64,000 nt of DNA. Source: Siderastrea siderea. Its lineage: Eukaryota; Cnidaria; Anthozoa; Scleractinia; Rhizangiidae. The stretch covers positions 206,001 to 270,000 of the forward strand of contig OZ034978.1 of the NCBI GenBank assembly GCA_964030785.1. Direction: 5' to 3'. The first letter of the stretch is position 1, and the number at the start of each line of letters is the position of its first letter. The translations under genes were made by a program, and so were the position numbers. Under the pieces are notes generated by a model. The model worked only from the letters and a program-made list of their open reading frames with translations, had not been told where the DNA came from and did not search any database. Positions 47,737 to 59,490 of the stretch are shown here, in pieces.

Positions 47737-48800
47737 CGTAATGGGTCTTCGTTTTCGTAATGGGTCTTCGTTTTCATAAGGGTCTTCGTTTTCGTAAGGG
47801 AAGGTACGTTTTTTCTTGGGTGGGGAGGGCTGGGGCCTCAGAGGGGAGGGTCATCAGTGAAAGTGAGCACCAAAAGGGGAGGGCCATACCTCATGTGAGC
47901 TATTCAAGGGAGGGTCACACATCTTTTCCAGAATTTTTTAATGAGAATTTTTGTGATGTTGCTTTCCATTTTTCTTACAGATTAAGTTTTTCTTTTCACC
48001 TACTTTGATTTAATTTGGTGTTTTATTATAGGTACTAGGTTACATTTCTACATGTATATTATGCCATGGCACATAGTTTTTTTCGGAGGACTCGTGTCCT
48101 TTTCCATCCGTATCGAGAAGTACTTGACTCAGGTATCGTTTCTTCAGCTTCTTGCTGTTGGCTATCCGCCGTCTGATCTCCTGAGTCGTTTAGTTCTGAA
48201 GAGTTACTAGTAGATCCAACAATGCGATCTACCCTGTCGAAAATGTAGGAAATATTTTTTTTTGAGAGGCAGATTTCGCATGCTAAACAAATAAACCTTT
48301 CTGTTAAAATAACCAACAGCAATGCCGGCTAGTCGGAGAAAGAAGCGCGTTTATTTTCCCTTAGATATTTTATGTTCAAAACTTTTATAATACTCAAATA
48401 CTTCCATATTCAAACTTCAGCTATAACTAGTAAATATCCCACACTGATTGTTCGCAATTTCCTTGTTTGAGCATGCACACATTCAATATCGAGATATATT
48501 CATATTCAAACACTCTGCGTTCACAAGCGAAACGTTCTGAGGTTTCTACAGCATGGAACATACCATGTAGTAGTGAGGGGAGGGTCGCACTTTTGTCAGT
48601 CACCTAAAGGTGGGGGGTCAGGAGTTTTTTAATTAAAACGCAAGGGAGGGCCAACACTTTTTTGGGGAAAAAATACCAAAATTCCCCAGCCCTCCCCCCC
48701 CAAGAAAAACGTACCTTCCCTAATGGATCGTCGATTTCGTAAGGGTCTTCGTTTTCGTAATGGGTCTTCGGGTCTTCGTTTTCGGGGTCTTCGTTTTCAA
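47737..48800 (+). repeat. ~18-bp tandem GGGTCTTCGTTTTCGTAAT, split by insertion
   Basis: About three units at 47737-47797 and four at 48721-48800, separated by the Harbinger-like element. The unit equals the centre of the palindrome at 47319-47453, so it may derive from that MITE. Confidence 0.65.
47798..48720. mobile_element. PIF/Harbinger-like non-autonomous element
   Basis: Flanked by TAA (47795-47797, 48721-48723). Ends GGGAAGGTACGTTTTTTCTT and, reversed, GGGAAGGTACGTTTTTCTTG, with TIRs of about 37 bp rich in G runs. A 3-bp TWA-type duplication and GGG tips fit PIF/Harbinger. 923 bp. A minus-strand frame at 48059-48322 (87 codons, Ser/Glu-rich then basic end) has no recognised domain. 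Confidence 0.65.
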
Positions 48801-49481
48801 AACTAACGACGACAGTTGCTGCTGTGATTCCTATTGTTCAGCTCAGCTTGCCCCACCAAGCACTACGGCGTCTTTGATGTTGTTGTCGATTTTCAAAGTT
48901 TTTGCGAACTTGCGAAAAATTAGGGTCGCACTAGGAAAATTACGCTGTTGATAGATTTTAACTGCAAAGCCAGTGAACTTTCTCAAAAATTTGCCAAGTG
49001 CGACCCATGGCTGATAAAATAATATCACCGGGTACATAAGTGAACGTTTGTTGTCGATAGATCTCAGGCAAGGAAGATCAACTTACCTTTGATTGACGTA
49101 TCCACTACTCTCACAATTTCAGGAATTTCCTGCCCAGGCACTCAGGCCCACTTTGTGGATGAATCTGGACAAGATTTGTTGCAGAGCAGATTTTGACTCG
49201 CCTTGTGAAAATATTCCAAGCGATTCCACCGTAATCGTTAAAACCACCAAAAATTTTTCCACTGTACCAAGAATATCGGTAGCTACCAAGGCTAACTCTT
49301 ATCTTCTTCATTGGCACTTTCACAATGCCTGCTTAATATCTTGTTAACTGTGAAACTAACTGTCATTCAAGTTCACTATTGACACGTTTTCATCAAATCA
49401 TATCACTTACTTTTTGGTACCAACGGCGTATTGTTTTGTTTTCACAACTTACAAACACGTGTAAGATCGTGTAAACTCTGA
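48801..49481. other. Foldback core, unassigned
   Basis: A loose inverted similarity is seen around AGGGTCGCAC (48924) and GTGCGACCC (48999). No gene supported. Confidence 0.4.
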
Positions 49482-49502
49482 GTGCATTTCAGTCCGTTGA
49501 AA

Positions 49503-50036
49503 ATGGCGGAAGGATCACAAAACTCAGAAGCGGGGCCTTCCCAGGAAAAAAAAGACGCCGAAATTGATGTGGGCCTTGTTGAGAAAGATGCTGCGATAGG
49601 GTACTACAAGAATCGTACTTTTCAGGCCCTTACAAACTTCAGTATTGCCTGTAAAGGCTTCGTCTCATCTGGAAGTGCAGTTGAGGGATATCTGATTGAA
49701 GTAATTCCGGCTAGCTGCCAATGTCTTGACGGAGGCTCCTCTAAAAGGTATGGGTTGAGCTAAGTTATTCACTTGTTTTAACTGGGTATATTCACTGCTT
49801 CTGGTTCCCTTATTTGTTGTTAAGTTTTCACTAATTGGAGCCTGTTCTTAACCATCAGCTCCACTCATTACCTCACCCTACGAGAGATGTCCTCGCAGCT
49901 GTCCATTTTAGCAAAGATTCCAGGCAAGGGTTTGTGGACGGCTCCAAGCAGAGATCAATACCTGCCAGCTTACTTCAAGGAAGTATGCGACAACTACTTG
50001 CGTGAACCAGACGCCCGCGAGCTTATTCCCGTTAAG
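49503..50036 (+). CDS. Two-exon candidate gene in the foldback core (partial)
   Basis: Exon A 49503-49747 starts at an ATG in good context (AAAATGG) and ends AAAAG|GTATGG. Exon B 49859-50036 starts after ACCATCAG and ends GTTAAG|GTATGC. The phases fit (2 nt + 1 nt), giving about 141 codons. Exon A: acidic Ser/Glu-rich start, then GYYKNRTFQALTNFSIACKG and EGYLIEVIPASCQCLDGG. Exon B: STHYLTLREMSSQLSILAKI, GKGLWTAPSRDQYLPAYFKE and REPDARELIPVK. It reads as real coding sequence and the start of a larger protein. I do not recognise a transposase. An upstream in-frame ATG exists at 49482. Downstream exons were not found, so it may be truncated. Confidence 0.55.
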
Positions 50037-50434
50037 GTATGCATGTTGTTAAAGAACTATTTCTCCTAAAATGAAATTTCATTCTCCAATGCATTTCTGA
50101 GACAAATAAGCAGAATCAATAACTTAAAGAAAGGTAACCAAAAATTGTTTCAGATAATTGGACCACCTAGTAGTCTTATACTTAGCGGAGAGTAGATGAA
50201 ATTCAGGCAAGCTCGCGCGTGTGTTTCGCCCACGTGTTTGGTTCACTCGAAGTTTTCTGATATTAAAAACTCTATCAGACAACGAGCGTGTGGCAGAAAA
50301 CGCCACTTTACTTTGACTTATTCAATAGCATCAGTGAATTCGGATTACATGCGGACGGACCCTAACGGACGTACAGTGGGACGGGGAAGGGGTGAGTGGG
50401 TATCCGTGCTTTGAATGGCGGCCGGCGGTGATTC
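50037..50434. other. Foldback core, unassigned
   Basis: No further exon of the 49503 gene could be identified. Confidence 0.4.
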
Positions 50435-50640
50435 GCTCGAGACAACCTACAAAAGGGGAGTGGATGATTAGCAATTTCCCGTTTGTAGTAGGTAAATCTC
50501 TAGAGATCGTAACTAAGATTGTAGAATCATCTGCATATTTAAATAAAGATATCTCGTCGTGTCCAACTATTTCCAAGTCATTCAGGAATAAGTTGAAAAG
50601 GTATGGGCCACTAATACTACCCTGCGTTGTACCTTTGTAC
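50435..50640 (-). pseudogene. Non-LTR reverse transcriptase fragment
   Basis: On the minus strand the frame encodes [20 protein letters not shown], followed by the catalytic YADD with STILV. Only motifs around the RT active site remain, with unrelated sequence on both sides. It is a different LINE family from 44951. Two minisatellite-like units (GTATAGCTATGTATAGCTGT) touch its 5' side at 50645-50664. Confidence 0.65.
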
Positions 50641-50951
50641 CCCTGTATAGCTATGTATAGCTGTGAGTGTGGAAGCAAACGAAATGAGGGAGGTACATGC
50701 ACTGTCTGTGAAGAATGTGCTGAAATTTTAGTTCGTGCTAGTGATCAGAGAAACTTTCAGATGTTTTACTTAGAATTTTAAAGCCTTCATTATTCTGGAT
50801 ATCCTGACTAATAATTGCTTAAAAGCTGACTGAGCTAACACAAAATAACAAGCTGTGACCCGTCGTCACTACATGATTCTAGATTAATTTTCTGAGCGAG
50901 CACTGACCAAAAAAGTTGTTTCAAACCGGTTAACTAGGGCAGCTAAATAGA

Positions 50952-51884
50952 CAGGGACCGTGCGGCCTATTTTAGAGTGGGGGGCTAACTTGGTGATCGC
51001 TCGTGTAAAAAAGTTGGAGAGAAATCTCACGCAAAAACTTTCTCTTTTCAAGTAATTAGCAATGTATCTAGAGCAGCCAAGTGTGATAAAAGTTGTCAGT
51101 TAAAACAGTCCCAAAATAATGCTCTTTGACAGGTTCTTTGGTCGGCTCTACTCGAAAGATGAAACTGGCAAGCTATGAACCTTATCGTATTTGCATTTTT
51201 AAAGATCTCAAACATGAAAACATTTTCCTTTAAAAAAACTTGTACAAGCAGACCTGTAGAATATTAAATCACTACTGAGTTTAGTATCATGAAACGTACA
51301 TTAATTATTTTCTACCAAAGTCAGTCCGTAGCGGCCTAATTAAGGACTGAACGCCTTATTTCTTATCGATAGAACTGAGGAAATGACATCTTTTGGCAAC
51401 TATATATCCTAGACAAAACGTTTACATTTGTAGATTAGCTTGATAAAGTAACGGTCCTAATGTATAATGCCCGGACAACACAAGAACAAAAGTCAACTAA
51501 AGTCTAAACTCTTCAACAACAGGAAAGAGTCGATGACAGTACCCGCAGAGCTAATGGCCCGACAAGAGCGAGAGCGACAGTTTCAACTTCCATCGATTCA
51601 AGTGACTTGAAAAAGTCTGAACAGGTCCAGACTCTTCGAGATTCCCCAAGAGCGCGTGAGAATTTCAAATAATCAAGCCAAATGAAGGAAAGGCGATTTC
51701 AACACGGAGTTAGAGTACTCAGTTCCTGTTTGGTCTAAATTAAAAATTATATTTAACTGGTAAACCGAAAACTGATTAACTCTGAAACAAAGAAATTGTC
51801 CAACTTTTTCATTTATTTTTTAATGGCACCAACAAAGGGAAAGGGGGTAAAAGCCCCCTCAGCCCACTCCTCGCGCGGTCCCTG
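50952..51884. mobile_element. hAT-like MITE, 5-bp duplication
   Basis: Ends CAGGGACCGTGCGG and, reversed, CAGGGACCGCGCGAGG. ATAGA directly flanks both ends (50947-50951, 51885-51889). 933 bp, no transposase ORF. Sits in the foldback core beside the right arm. Confidence 0.65.
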
Positions 51885-51964
51885 ATAGAAAGACCGCAAA
51901 CAATAAATAAATTATTACAAAGAACAGCAGATTTCAAGAGAAGGGATAGGGAAAACAAACGCAG

Positions 51965-54900
51965 TGTATAGCTGTGTATAGCCATATATAGCTGGGTATA
52001 GCCAGGTATGGCTGTATATATCCATGTATAGCTGTTAATAGCTGTGTACAGCTAAGAATACCTGTGTATAGCCATGTATAGCTGTTTATAGCTATGTATG
52101 TCTGTGTATAGCCATGTATAGCTGTGTATAGCCGTGTATATCTGTGTATAGCTATGTATAGCTGTATATAGCGAGGTGTATAGTGTGTATAGTCATGTAT
52201 AGCTGTGTATAGCTCTGTATAGCTCTGTATATTCATTTATATCTCTGTATAGCCATTTATGGCTGTGTGTAGTCGCGTATAGCAATGTATACCTGTTTAT
52301 AGCCATGTATAGCCATGTATAGCTGTGTATAGCTATGTATAGCTGAGTGTAGTCACGTACAACCATGTATAGCTGTCTATAGCTATGTATGGCCATGTAT
52401 AGCTGTGTATAGCCATGTATAGCTGTGTATATCCATCTACAGCCATGCATAGCTGTGTATGGCAATGTATGGCAATGTATAGCTGTGTATAATCATTTAT
52501 AGCTGTGTATATCCATGTATAGCTGTGTATATCCACGTACAGCCATGTATAGCTGTGTATGGCTATGTAGGCTGTGAATAGCCATGTATAGCTGTGTATA
52601 GCTATGTATAGCTATGTATAGCTGTGTATAGCTATGTATGGCTATGTATATCTGTGTATAGCCATGTATAGCTGTTTATAGCTGTGTATAGCTATGTACG
52701 GCTATGTATATCTGTGTATACCCATGTATGGCTGTGTATAGTTGTATATAGCTGTGTATGTCTATGTATAACTGTGCATAGCCATGTATAGCCATGTATA
52801 GCTGTGTATAGCTGTGTATATCAATGTATACCCATGTATAGCCATGTATAGCCATGTATAGCTCTGTATAGCGATGTATAGCGATGTATAGCTGTGTATA
52901 GTTGTGTATACCATGTATAGCTGTGTATAGCTGTGTATAGCTATGTATGGCTAAGTATATCTGTGTATACCCATGTATGGCTGTGTATAGTTGTGTATAG
53001 CTGCGTATGTCTATGTATAACTGTGCATAGCCATGTATAGCCATGTATAGCTGTGTATAACAATGTATAGCCATGTATAGCCATGTATAACCATGTATAG
53101 CCATGTATAGCTCTGTATAGCGATGTATAGCGATGTATAGCTGTGTATAGCTGTGTATAGCCATGTAGAGCTGTGTATAGCAATGTATAGCTGTGTATTT
53201 CAATGTATACCCATGTATAGCCATGTACAGCCATGTATAGCCATGTATAGTCATGTATAGCCATGTATAGCCATGTATACCTGTGTATAGCTGTGTATAG
53301 CTATGTATGGCTATGTATATCTGTGTATATCCATGTATAGCTGTGTATAGCTGTGTATAGTTATGTACAGCCATGTATAGGCATGTATAGCCATGTATAG
53401 CCGTGTATAGCTGTGTATAGCTGTGTATATCAATGTATACCCATGTATAGCCATGTATAGCCATGTATAGCCATGTATAGCTGTGTATAGCCATGTATAG
53501 CTGTGTATAGCTGTGTATAGCTATGTATGGCAATGTATATCTGTGTATAGCCATGTATAGCTGTGTATAGCCATGTATAGCTATGTATAGCTGTGTATAG
53601 CTATGTATGGCTATGTATATCTGTGTATAGCCATGTATAGCTGTGTAGAGCTGTGTATAGTCATGTATAGCTATGTATAGCCATGTATAGCCATGTATAG
53701 CCGTTTACAGCCATGTATAGCTATGTATAGCTGTGTATAGCTATGTATGGCTATGTATATCTGTGTATAGCCATGTATAGCTGTGTATAGCTGTGTATAG
53801 TTATGTACAGCCATGTATAGCCATGTATGGCTGTGTATAGCCATGTATAGCTATGTATAGCTGTTTATAGATGTGTATAGCTATGTATGGCTATGTATAT
53901 CTGTGTATAGCCATGTATAGCTGTGTATAGGTGTGTATAGTTATGTAGAGCCATGTATAGCCATGTATAGCCATGTATAGCCATGTATAGCTGTGTATAG
54001 CTGTGTATAGCCATGTATAGCCATGTATAGCCATGTATAGCTGTGTATAGCCATGTATAGCTGTGTATAGCCATGTATAGATATGTATAGCTGTGTATAG
54101 CTATGTATGGCTATGTATATCTGTGTATAGCCATGTATAGCTGTGTATAGCTGTGTATAGTTATGTACAGCCATGTATAGCCATGTATAGCTGTGTATAG
54201 CCATGTATAGCTATGTATAGCTGTGTATAGCTGTGTATAGCTATGTATTGCTATGTATATCTATGTATAGCCATGTATAGCTGTGTATAGCTGTGTATAG
54301 TTACGTACAGCCATGTATAGGCATGTATAGCCATGTATGGATGTATAGCTGTGTATAGCTGTGTATATCAATGTATACCCATGTATTGCCATGTATAGCC
54401 ATGTATAGCCATGTATAGCTGTGTATAGCCATGTATAGCTGTGTATAGCTGTGTATAGCTATGTATAGCTGTGTATAGCTGTGTATAGTTATGTACAGCC
54501 ATGTATAGCCATGTATGGCTGTGTATAGCTGTGTATAGCCATGTATAGATATGTATAGCTGTGTATAGCTATGTATGGCTATGTATATCTGTGTATAGCC
54601 ATGTATAGCTGTGTATAGCCATGTATAGCTGTGTATAGCCATGTATAGCTATGTATAGCTGTGTATAGCTGTGTATAGCTATATATGTCTATGTACATCT
54701 GTGTATAGCCATGTATAGCTGTGTATAGCTGTGTATAGCTGTGTATGTCTATGTATAACTGTGCATAGCCATGTATAGCCATGTATAGCTGTGTATAGCA
54801 ATGTATACCCATGTATAGCCATGTATAACCATGTATAGCCATGTATAGCTGTGTATAGCCATGTATAGCTGTGTATAGCCATGTATAGATATGTATAGCT

Positions 54901-55875
54901 GTGTATAGCTATGTATGGCTATGTATGTCTGTGTATAGCCATGTATAGCTGTGTATAGCTGTGTATAGTTATGTACAGCCATGTATAGCCATGTATGGCT
55001 GTGTATAGCCATGTATAGCTATGTATAGCTGTGTATAGCTGTGTATAGCTATGTATTGCTATGTATATCTATGTATAGCCATGTATAGCTGTGTATAGCT
55101 GTGTATAGTTACGTACAGCCATGTATAGGCATGTATAGCCATGTATGGATGTATAGCTGTGTATAGCTGTGTATAGCTGTGTATAGCTGTGTAAAGCAAT
55201 GTATACCCATGTATTGCCATCTATAGCCATGTATAGCCATGTATAGCTGTGTATAGCCATGTATAGCTGTGTATAGCTGTGTATAGCTATGTATGGCTAT
55301 GTATATCTGTGTATAGCCATGTATAGCTGTGTATAGCTGTGTATAGTTATGTACAGCCATGTATAGCCATGTATGGCTGTGTATAGCTGTGTATAGCTGT
55401 GTATAGCCATGTATAGATATGTATAGCTGTGTATAGCTATGTATGGCTATGTATATCTGTGTATAGCCATGTATAGCTGTGTATAGCCATGTATAGCTAT
55501 GCATAGCTGTGTATAGCTGTGTATAGCTATATATGTCTATGTACATCTGTGTATAGCCATGTATAGCTGTGTATAGCTGTGTATAGCTATGTGTGGCTAT
55601 GTATATCTGTGTATAGCCATGTATAGCTGCGTATAGCCATGTATAGCTATGTATAGCTGTGTGTAGCTGTGTATAGCTGTGTATAGCTATGTATGGCTAT
55701 GTACATCTGTGTATAGCCATGTATAGCTATGTATAGCCATGTATAGCCATGTATAGCTGTGTATGTCTCTGTATAGCTATATATTGCTATGTACATCTGT
55801 GTATAGCCATGTATGGCTGTGTATATCCATGTATAGCCATGTATAGCTGTGTATCTCTGTGTATAGCTATGTATA
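51965..55875 (-). repeat. Right arm: 10-bp minisatellite, inverted
   Basis: The same unit in reverse orientation (AGCTGTGTAT / AGCCATGTAT), about 390 units with higher-order blocks. Shorter than the left arm. The minus strand gives open frames up to 292 codons with the same period-10 peptides, which are by-products. Confidence 0.95.
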
Positions 55876-56044
55876 TTGCTTCCTATGTTTATGCCTATAT
55901 TGGATTAAGTCAAACCACTATATGATAGTTACACCACGTATCTACACCAGTTACGTTGGTGACTGCTGACCCACAGTTATTAGACTTTCTCAAAAGTCCT
56001 TCCCGTTCTCATTGCCGGTTCCGGCTGTGAGCCCGTGCAGGTAA

Positions 56045-56139
56045 TTAACCTGCGATCAGGCCGAATTTTAACATCGCTCTCATATTCTCTTACGTTGGTC
56101 GTTCACTGAGCGAAACGAAAATAGCCTGATCGCAGGTTA
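56045..56139. repeat. Flanking MITE, right
   Basis: Starts TTAACCTGCGATCAGGCC and ends GCCTGATCGCAGGTTA. Its interior is the inverted match of 40152-40242. Confidence 0.55.
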
Positions 56140-57855
56140 GCAGGTAATGGGCTCCTGGCCTGTGGAAGCTCTCGCTCGCGCTCGGTTTTTTGGATTTTTC
56201 ACGCTTCCGAAAAAAATTTTGAGCGCGACTTGTGGAGAAGCCTACTAGTTAATAAATCAAAATGTAAAGGTAAACGTAAACAAGTATTTCTTTAACATGT
56301 TTTTAAAACACACTTTTTAAGTTTTTTCAGTTTCTCGCTATGATTGGTCAAAAATTCCTACTGTATTCATAACAACTCACACCATTAATTTCTGTCTACA
56401 TTTTTTAAAGCGCAAATCTTATCGTTTCGCCACAGGTATTCAACCAAAGCGTATTAAATATGATCGAGAGTTTGTATGGAGCTGAAATTTCGTCAAAAAT
56501 AATCGGTGGTTCTCCGCAGAAAATACATAAAAATCGAAATAAATTACATATTGTGTGTTTTTACCCCTCTTCCGAACTTCTGGAGGCCGGTTTGGGCGAT
56601 TTTCTGCTTAATGGTCGATGCGACGTCGAAAACGGCCTCCAGAAGCTCTGAAAAGCGGCAAAAACACAGCAAACTATGGTTGGTTTATTAGTTTCGGCGG
56701 AAAATATAATTTCTGATGAAATAGCTCTCATGCCCAGTTGGTTTTGCGCGCTTCGAAATCAATGGTGGTCACGTGGTCCCTTCTCAGATCAGATTACAGC
56801 GCGGGCTCAGCCTAATATGGTGGATTTGTTTGAGATTTGTTCATGTTGTCGGTTTGTTGTTGGCTTTCTCCCGGTTGTCTTAGTGCAACAATAGTTTGAG
56901 TCAAAACAAAATTGTTGTTTCTACTGCCATATTACGTTAAAAACGTTCATTTAAACACAATGTAGCACGAAGTGACCGACGAGCCAAAAGAGCACTTGTC
57001 GTCTTGGTAGCACGATTACAGATCAAAACAAGCTTGCTTTATAAATATTCGTCAGTGGTAAGGTAAAACGTCATTTGCTTTCTTTGATTTTCTTTTTATG
57101 TAGATCAACTCATCGAGCGTGATCCTCCAATTCTGTTGTTATTTTATGAGGGCGTATTTTTTGGCTCTTTTCTCGGTTTCTCAACCTATAAGACTTAACA
57201 TAAGGCACCAATTCAAGATCTCTCTCTCTTACTAAAGTTCTGTTTGGCTTCAAGGCAAATATACAGACCACAGTTAAGGATTATGGTTTTCTTGGTTATG
57301 TTTTGTTTGGCGTTCATAGTACTGCTTTGTGTGATTCTTGCTGAATTTTGCACATGCATTTTTTGAGTAAATGATAAACTTGATCAAAACGGGAGATGTC
57401 AATTCCGTTGGAAATCACGGTGCTAAAAGTCTTTGAAATCCAATATTTGTTGTGATTTCAAACAACCTTTCTAATTGTAACACCCCTTACTATTCAAAAC
57501 CGTTAAAGACAGGCTATAAGCGAAATGGAAAGGGATTTGTTTATTCAGATGATTCAAACCACATTTACATGACATTCATTTTGGGCATGGTACTCCTAAA
57601 TTTAGGCACGCAAATGTACAGAGGCTCAAAACCCAACAAATATGATGTCATCCATCATGAGCCTTCCAGTGCTAATTGTATAACAAGGATTTAAAAGAAC
57701 AGAAATGCCATTCGTAACAAAGAAACATCAGTTTCAACTGAATGGTATTTTTGAAAAATACTGGAACAAGAGGGTAGAAAATTGCAATTGATAGGAGCCA
57801 TGGCCATAGTTGTGCTGGATAACTGTCCCCGATTGTGACTCCTGAAAATGATTAG
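56140..57855. other. No gene recognised
   Basis: Contains overlapping short frames with no motif. Some CTCGCTCGCGCTCGG and TTCCGAAAAAAATTTTG blocks near 56170-56220 look like repeat DNA. Confidence 0.4.
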
Positions 57856-58055
57856 TCAATGAGTAATCAATAATAACATTGCCCAGTCAATGAGCTGGTT
57901 GAGTGATCAGTGATATCAATGAACGATGGAATTTTTTTCTTTGATTAGTCATCAATTGCTCATTGATTATCAGCAATAATCAATTGCTAATCAGTTGATT
58001 ACTCATTGATTACCCATCAAATACTCATTCTTATCATTGATCATCGATTAGTTAT
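57856..58055. repeat. Cluster of (T)CAATGA / ATCAAT motifs
   Basis: Roughly 15-20 irregularly spaced copies of TCAATGA, ATTGATTA and CATTGATTA within 200 bp on both strands. Simple degenerate repeat; binding-site function is conjecture. Confidence 0.5.
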
Positions 58056-58842
58056 GCCTGGTCTACTTTGTTACCCTCAATGCAAAGTGTGGGAATTTTA
58101 AGGAGACTTAAGGGACAGGACGCTTTACTAATTGTTTATGTGAGGAAAATATCAGGATTTGACTGCCTGAGAACTGGATCCGACCAGCGTTGTCTTAAGA
58201 GTTGTCACTGATTACTTGCTGTGGAAGCAAACTGTTTTGAGCATTTCGGAGTGCTTTTTATAATTATTTTCCTTTTTGAAGAGTGAGCACTTATATCTAC
58301 TCATTTATAGAACTAGAATTTTGACTTGTGATTGGGACCATGCTGTGTATTTTTACCAGTATCAGTGTTTGCTGAAAATAGCTTTCTCTATTAGACAAAT
58401 CTGGACCTAAACTACTTCACCGACAAGGCAAATAATCTTTTAATGGAAAAGTAGTGGAGAGAATGTTGAACCTCAATCGAAGGTATCACAGCAACCATTT
58501 TCAAAATATCTTTAGCATACCCCACAAGAAAGATGCATGCCTGATGTGCTGGTGGTGTTCCAAAAATTCATTTGCGCAAATCCAGGAGGCGAAATTTGCA
58601 CACTTATATTCTTTTTTATCCAGGATAGTACTTACGTCCCAAATTAAATTTTAGTTTGTAGTGTTTTGCTTCGGACTTTCTTGGTTTTCAGCAGCTGTTT
58701 AATATGAATGGAAAGATTTTAAGTTGTATTTACGTCTTTTACTTTAGATCCATCTTATATCCATCTGTAGAGTATCTATTCTGTTCGAGAATTTTGTTTG
58801 ACTGTTTAAACATTTAACTATGCTCATCCTTTCATAAATTTT
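58056..58842. other. No gene recognised
   Basis: No supported feature. Confidence 0.45.
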
Positions 58843-59490
58843 CAGGGTTCAAAATAAAATCAGAGCGCTCAGCCTGAATTTGACGGCTTTTTTTCTCAAG
58901 GCTGATTTTTAGCCGGCTGTCAACAAGAATGAACAAGCACCTATCCCAAGTATGGAAAGTGCTGACAGGCCAAACGCGGCTCACTTGCTCGTGCTAATGT
59001 GTTTGTACATTTCTCTTAGCGATGGTCGATTTTTAATTAAGTGCCATTTGTTCATAAGGATGTTCTTAAAATTAGGCAGAGATGGGTGGTACGTTGTTAC
59101 CAAAGGCAGATTTTTTTCAGCACTGTCTTTCTTTGTTGAAGTGCCTTTCTTTCATTTGACTTCGAACGTTATTCTTTATTCTTTCTACTAGACTGTTGGG
59201 GTAGTCTCTCGCACGGAGGCGTGTTTTGAATTGGGTGCATGGTATTCTCAAAGGAAGGTTTCGCTAAAGAGTTTGTTCTAAGGGCTTCTCAAACTCATTA
59301 ATTATTCATATTGTTATCAGCCTACCAGAACGGCCCATTCTGGTCAGGTGGATGAGTTTAGAAACCCAATGAAAAACGAGTTGAAAACCACACGCGTTTA
59401 GAAACGATTTCAAACCCGTGTGTAAATTGTTTCTTAATCTGCATATTCAAAAGGCAAGACGAAAACATGGACATCAACAAATTTATTTAT

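Larger units (their letters stand above)
40316..55946. mobile_element. Giant 15.6-kb foldback element with 10-bp minisatellite arms
   Basis: Flanked by the perfect 9-bp repeat CCAGTTACG (40307-40315, 55947-55955). Unique tips of about 70 bp are inverted copies: both contain TACGTGGTGTAAC, ATCATATAGTGGTTTGACTT and AATCCAATATAGGCATAAAC. Inside the tips are opposite-oriented minisatellite arms (left 40390-44950 plus 46679-46825; right 51965-55875) and a core of about 5 kb. Tandem-repeat arms, inverted organisation and a 9-bp target duplication are the hallmarks of Drosophila FB and other Mutator-type foldback transposons. No canonical MULE transposase was recognised in the core. One extra base at the right tip leaves the exact end uncertain by 1 nt. 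Confidence 0.85.

Noticed and set aside
50392..50781. 129-codon plus ORF with a Cys-rich end ([20 protein letters not shown])
   Set aside because: The first part is antisense to an RT fragment; the Cys-rich tail alone could be an exon of the 49503 gene but has no clear acceptor, so it was not called.
51934..55546. Minus-strand ORFs up to 292 codons in the right array
   Set aside because: Same minisatellite in reverse; artefact of period 10.
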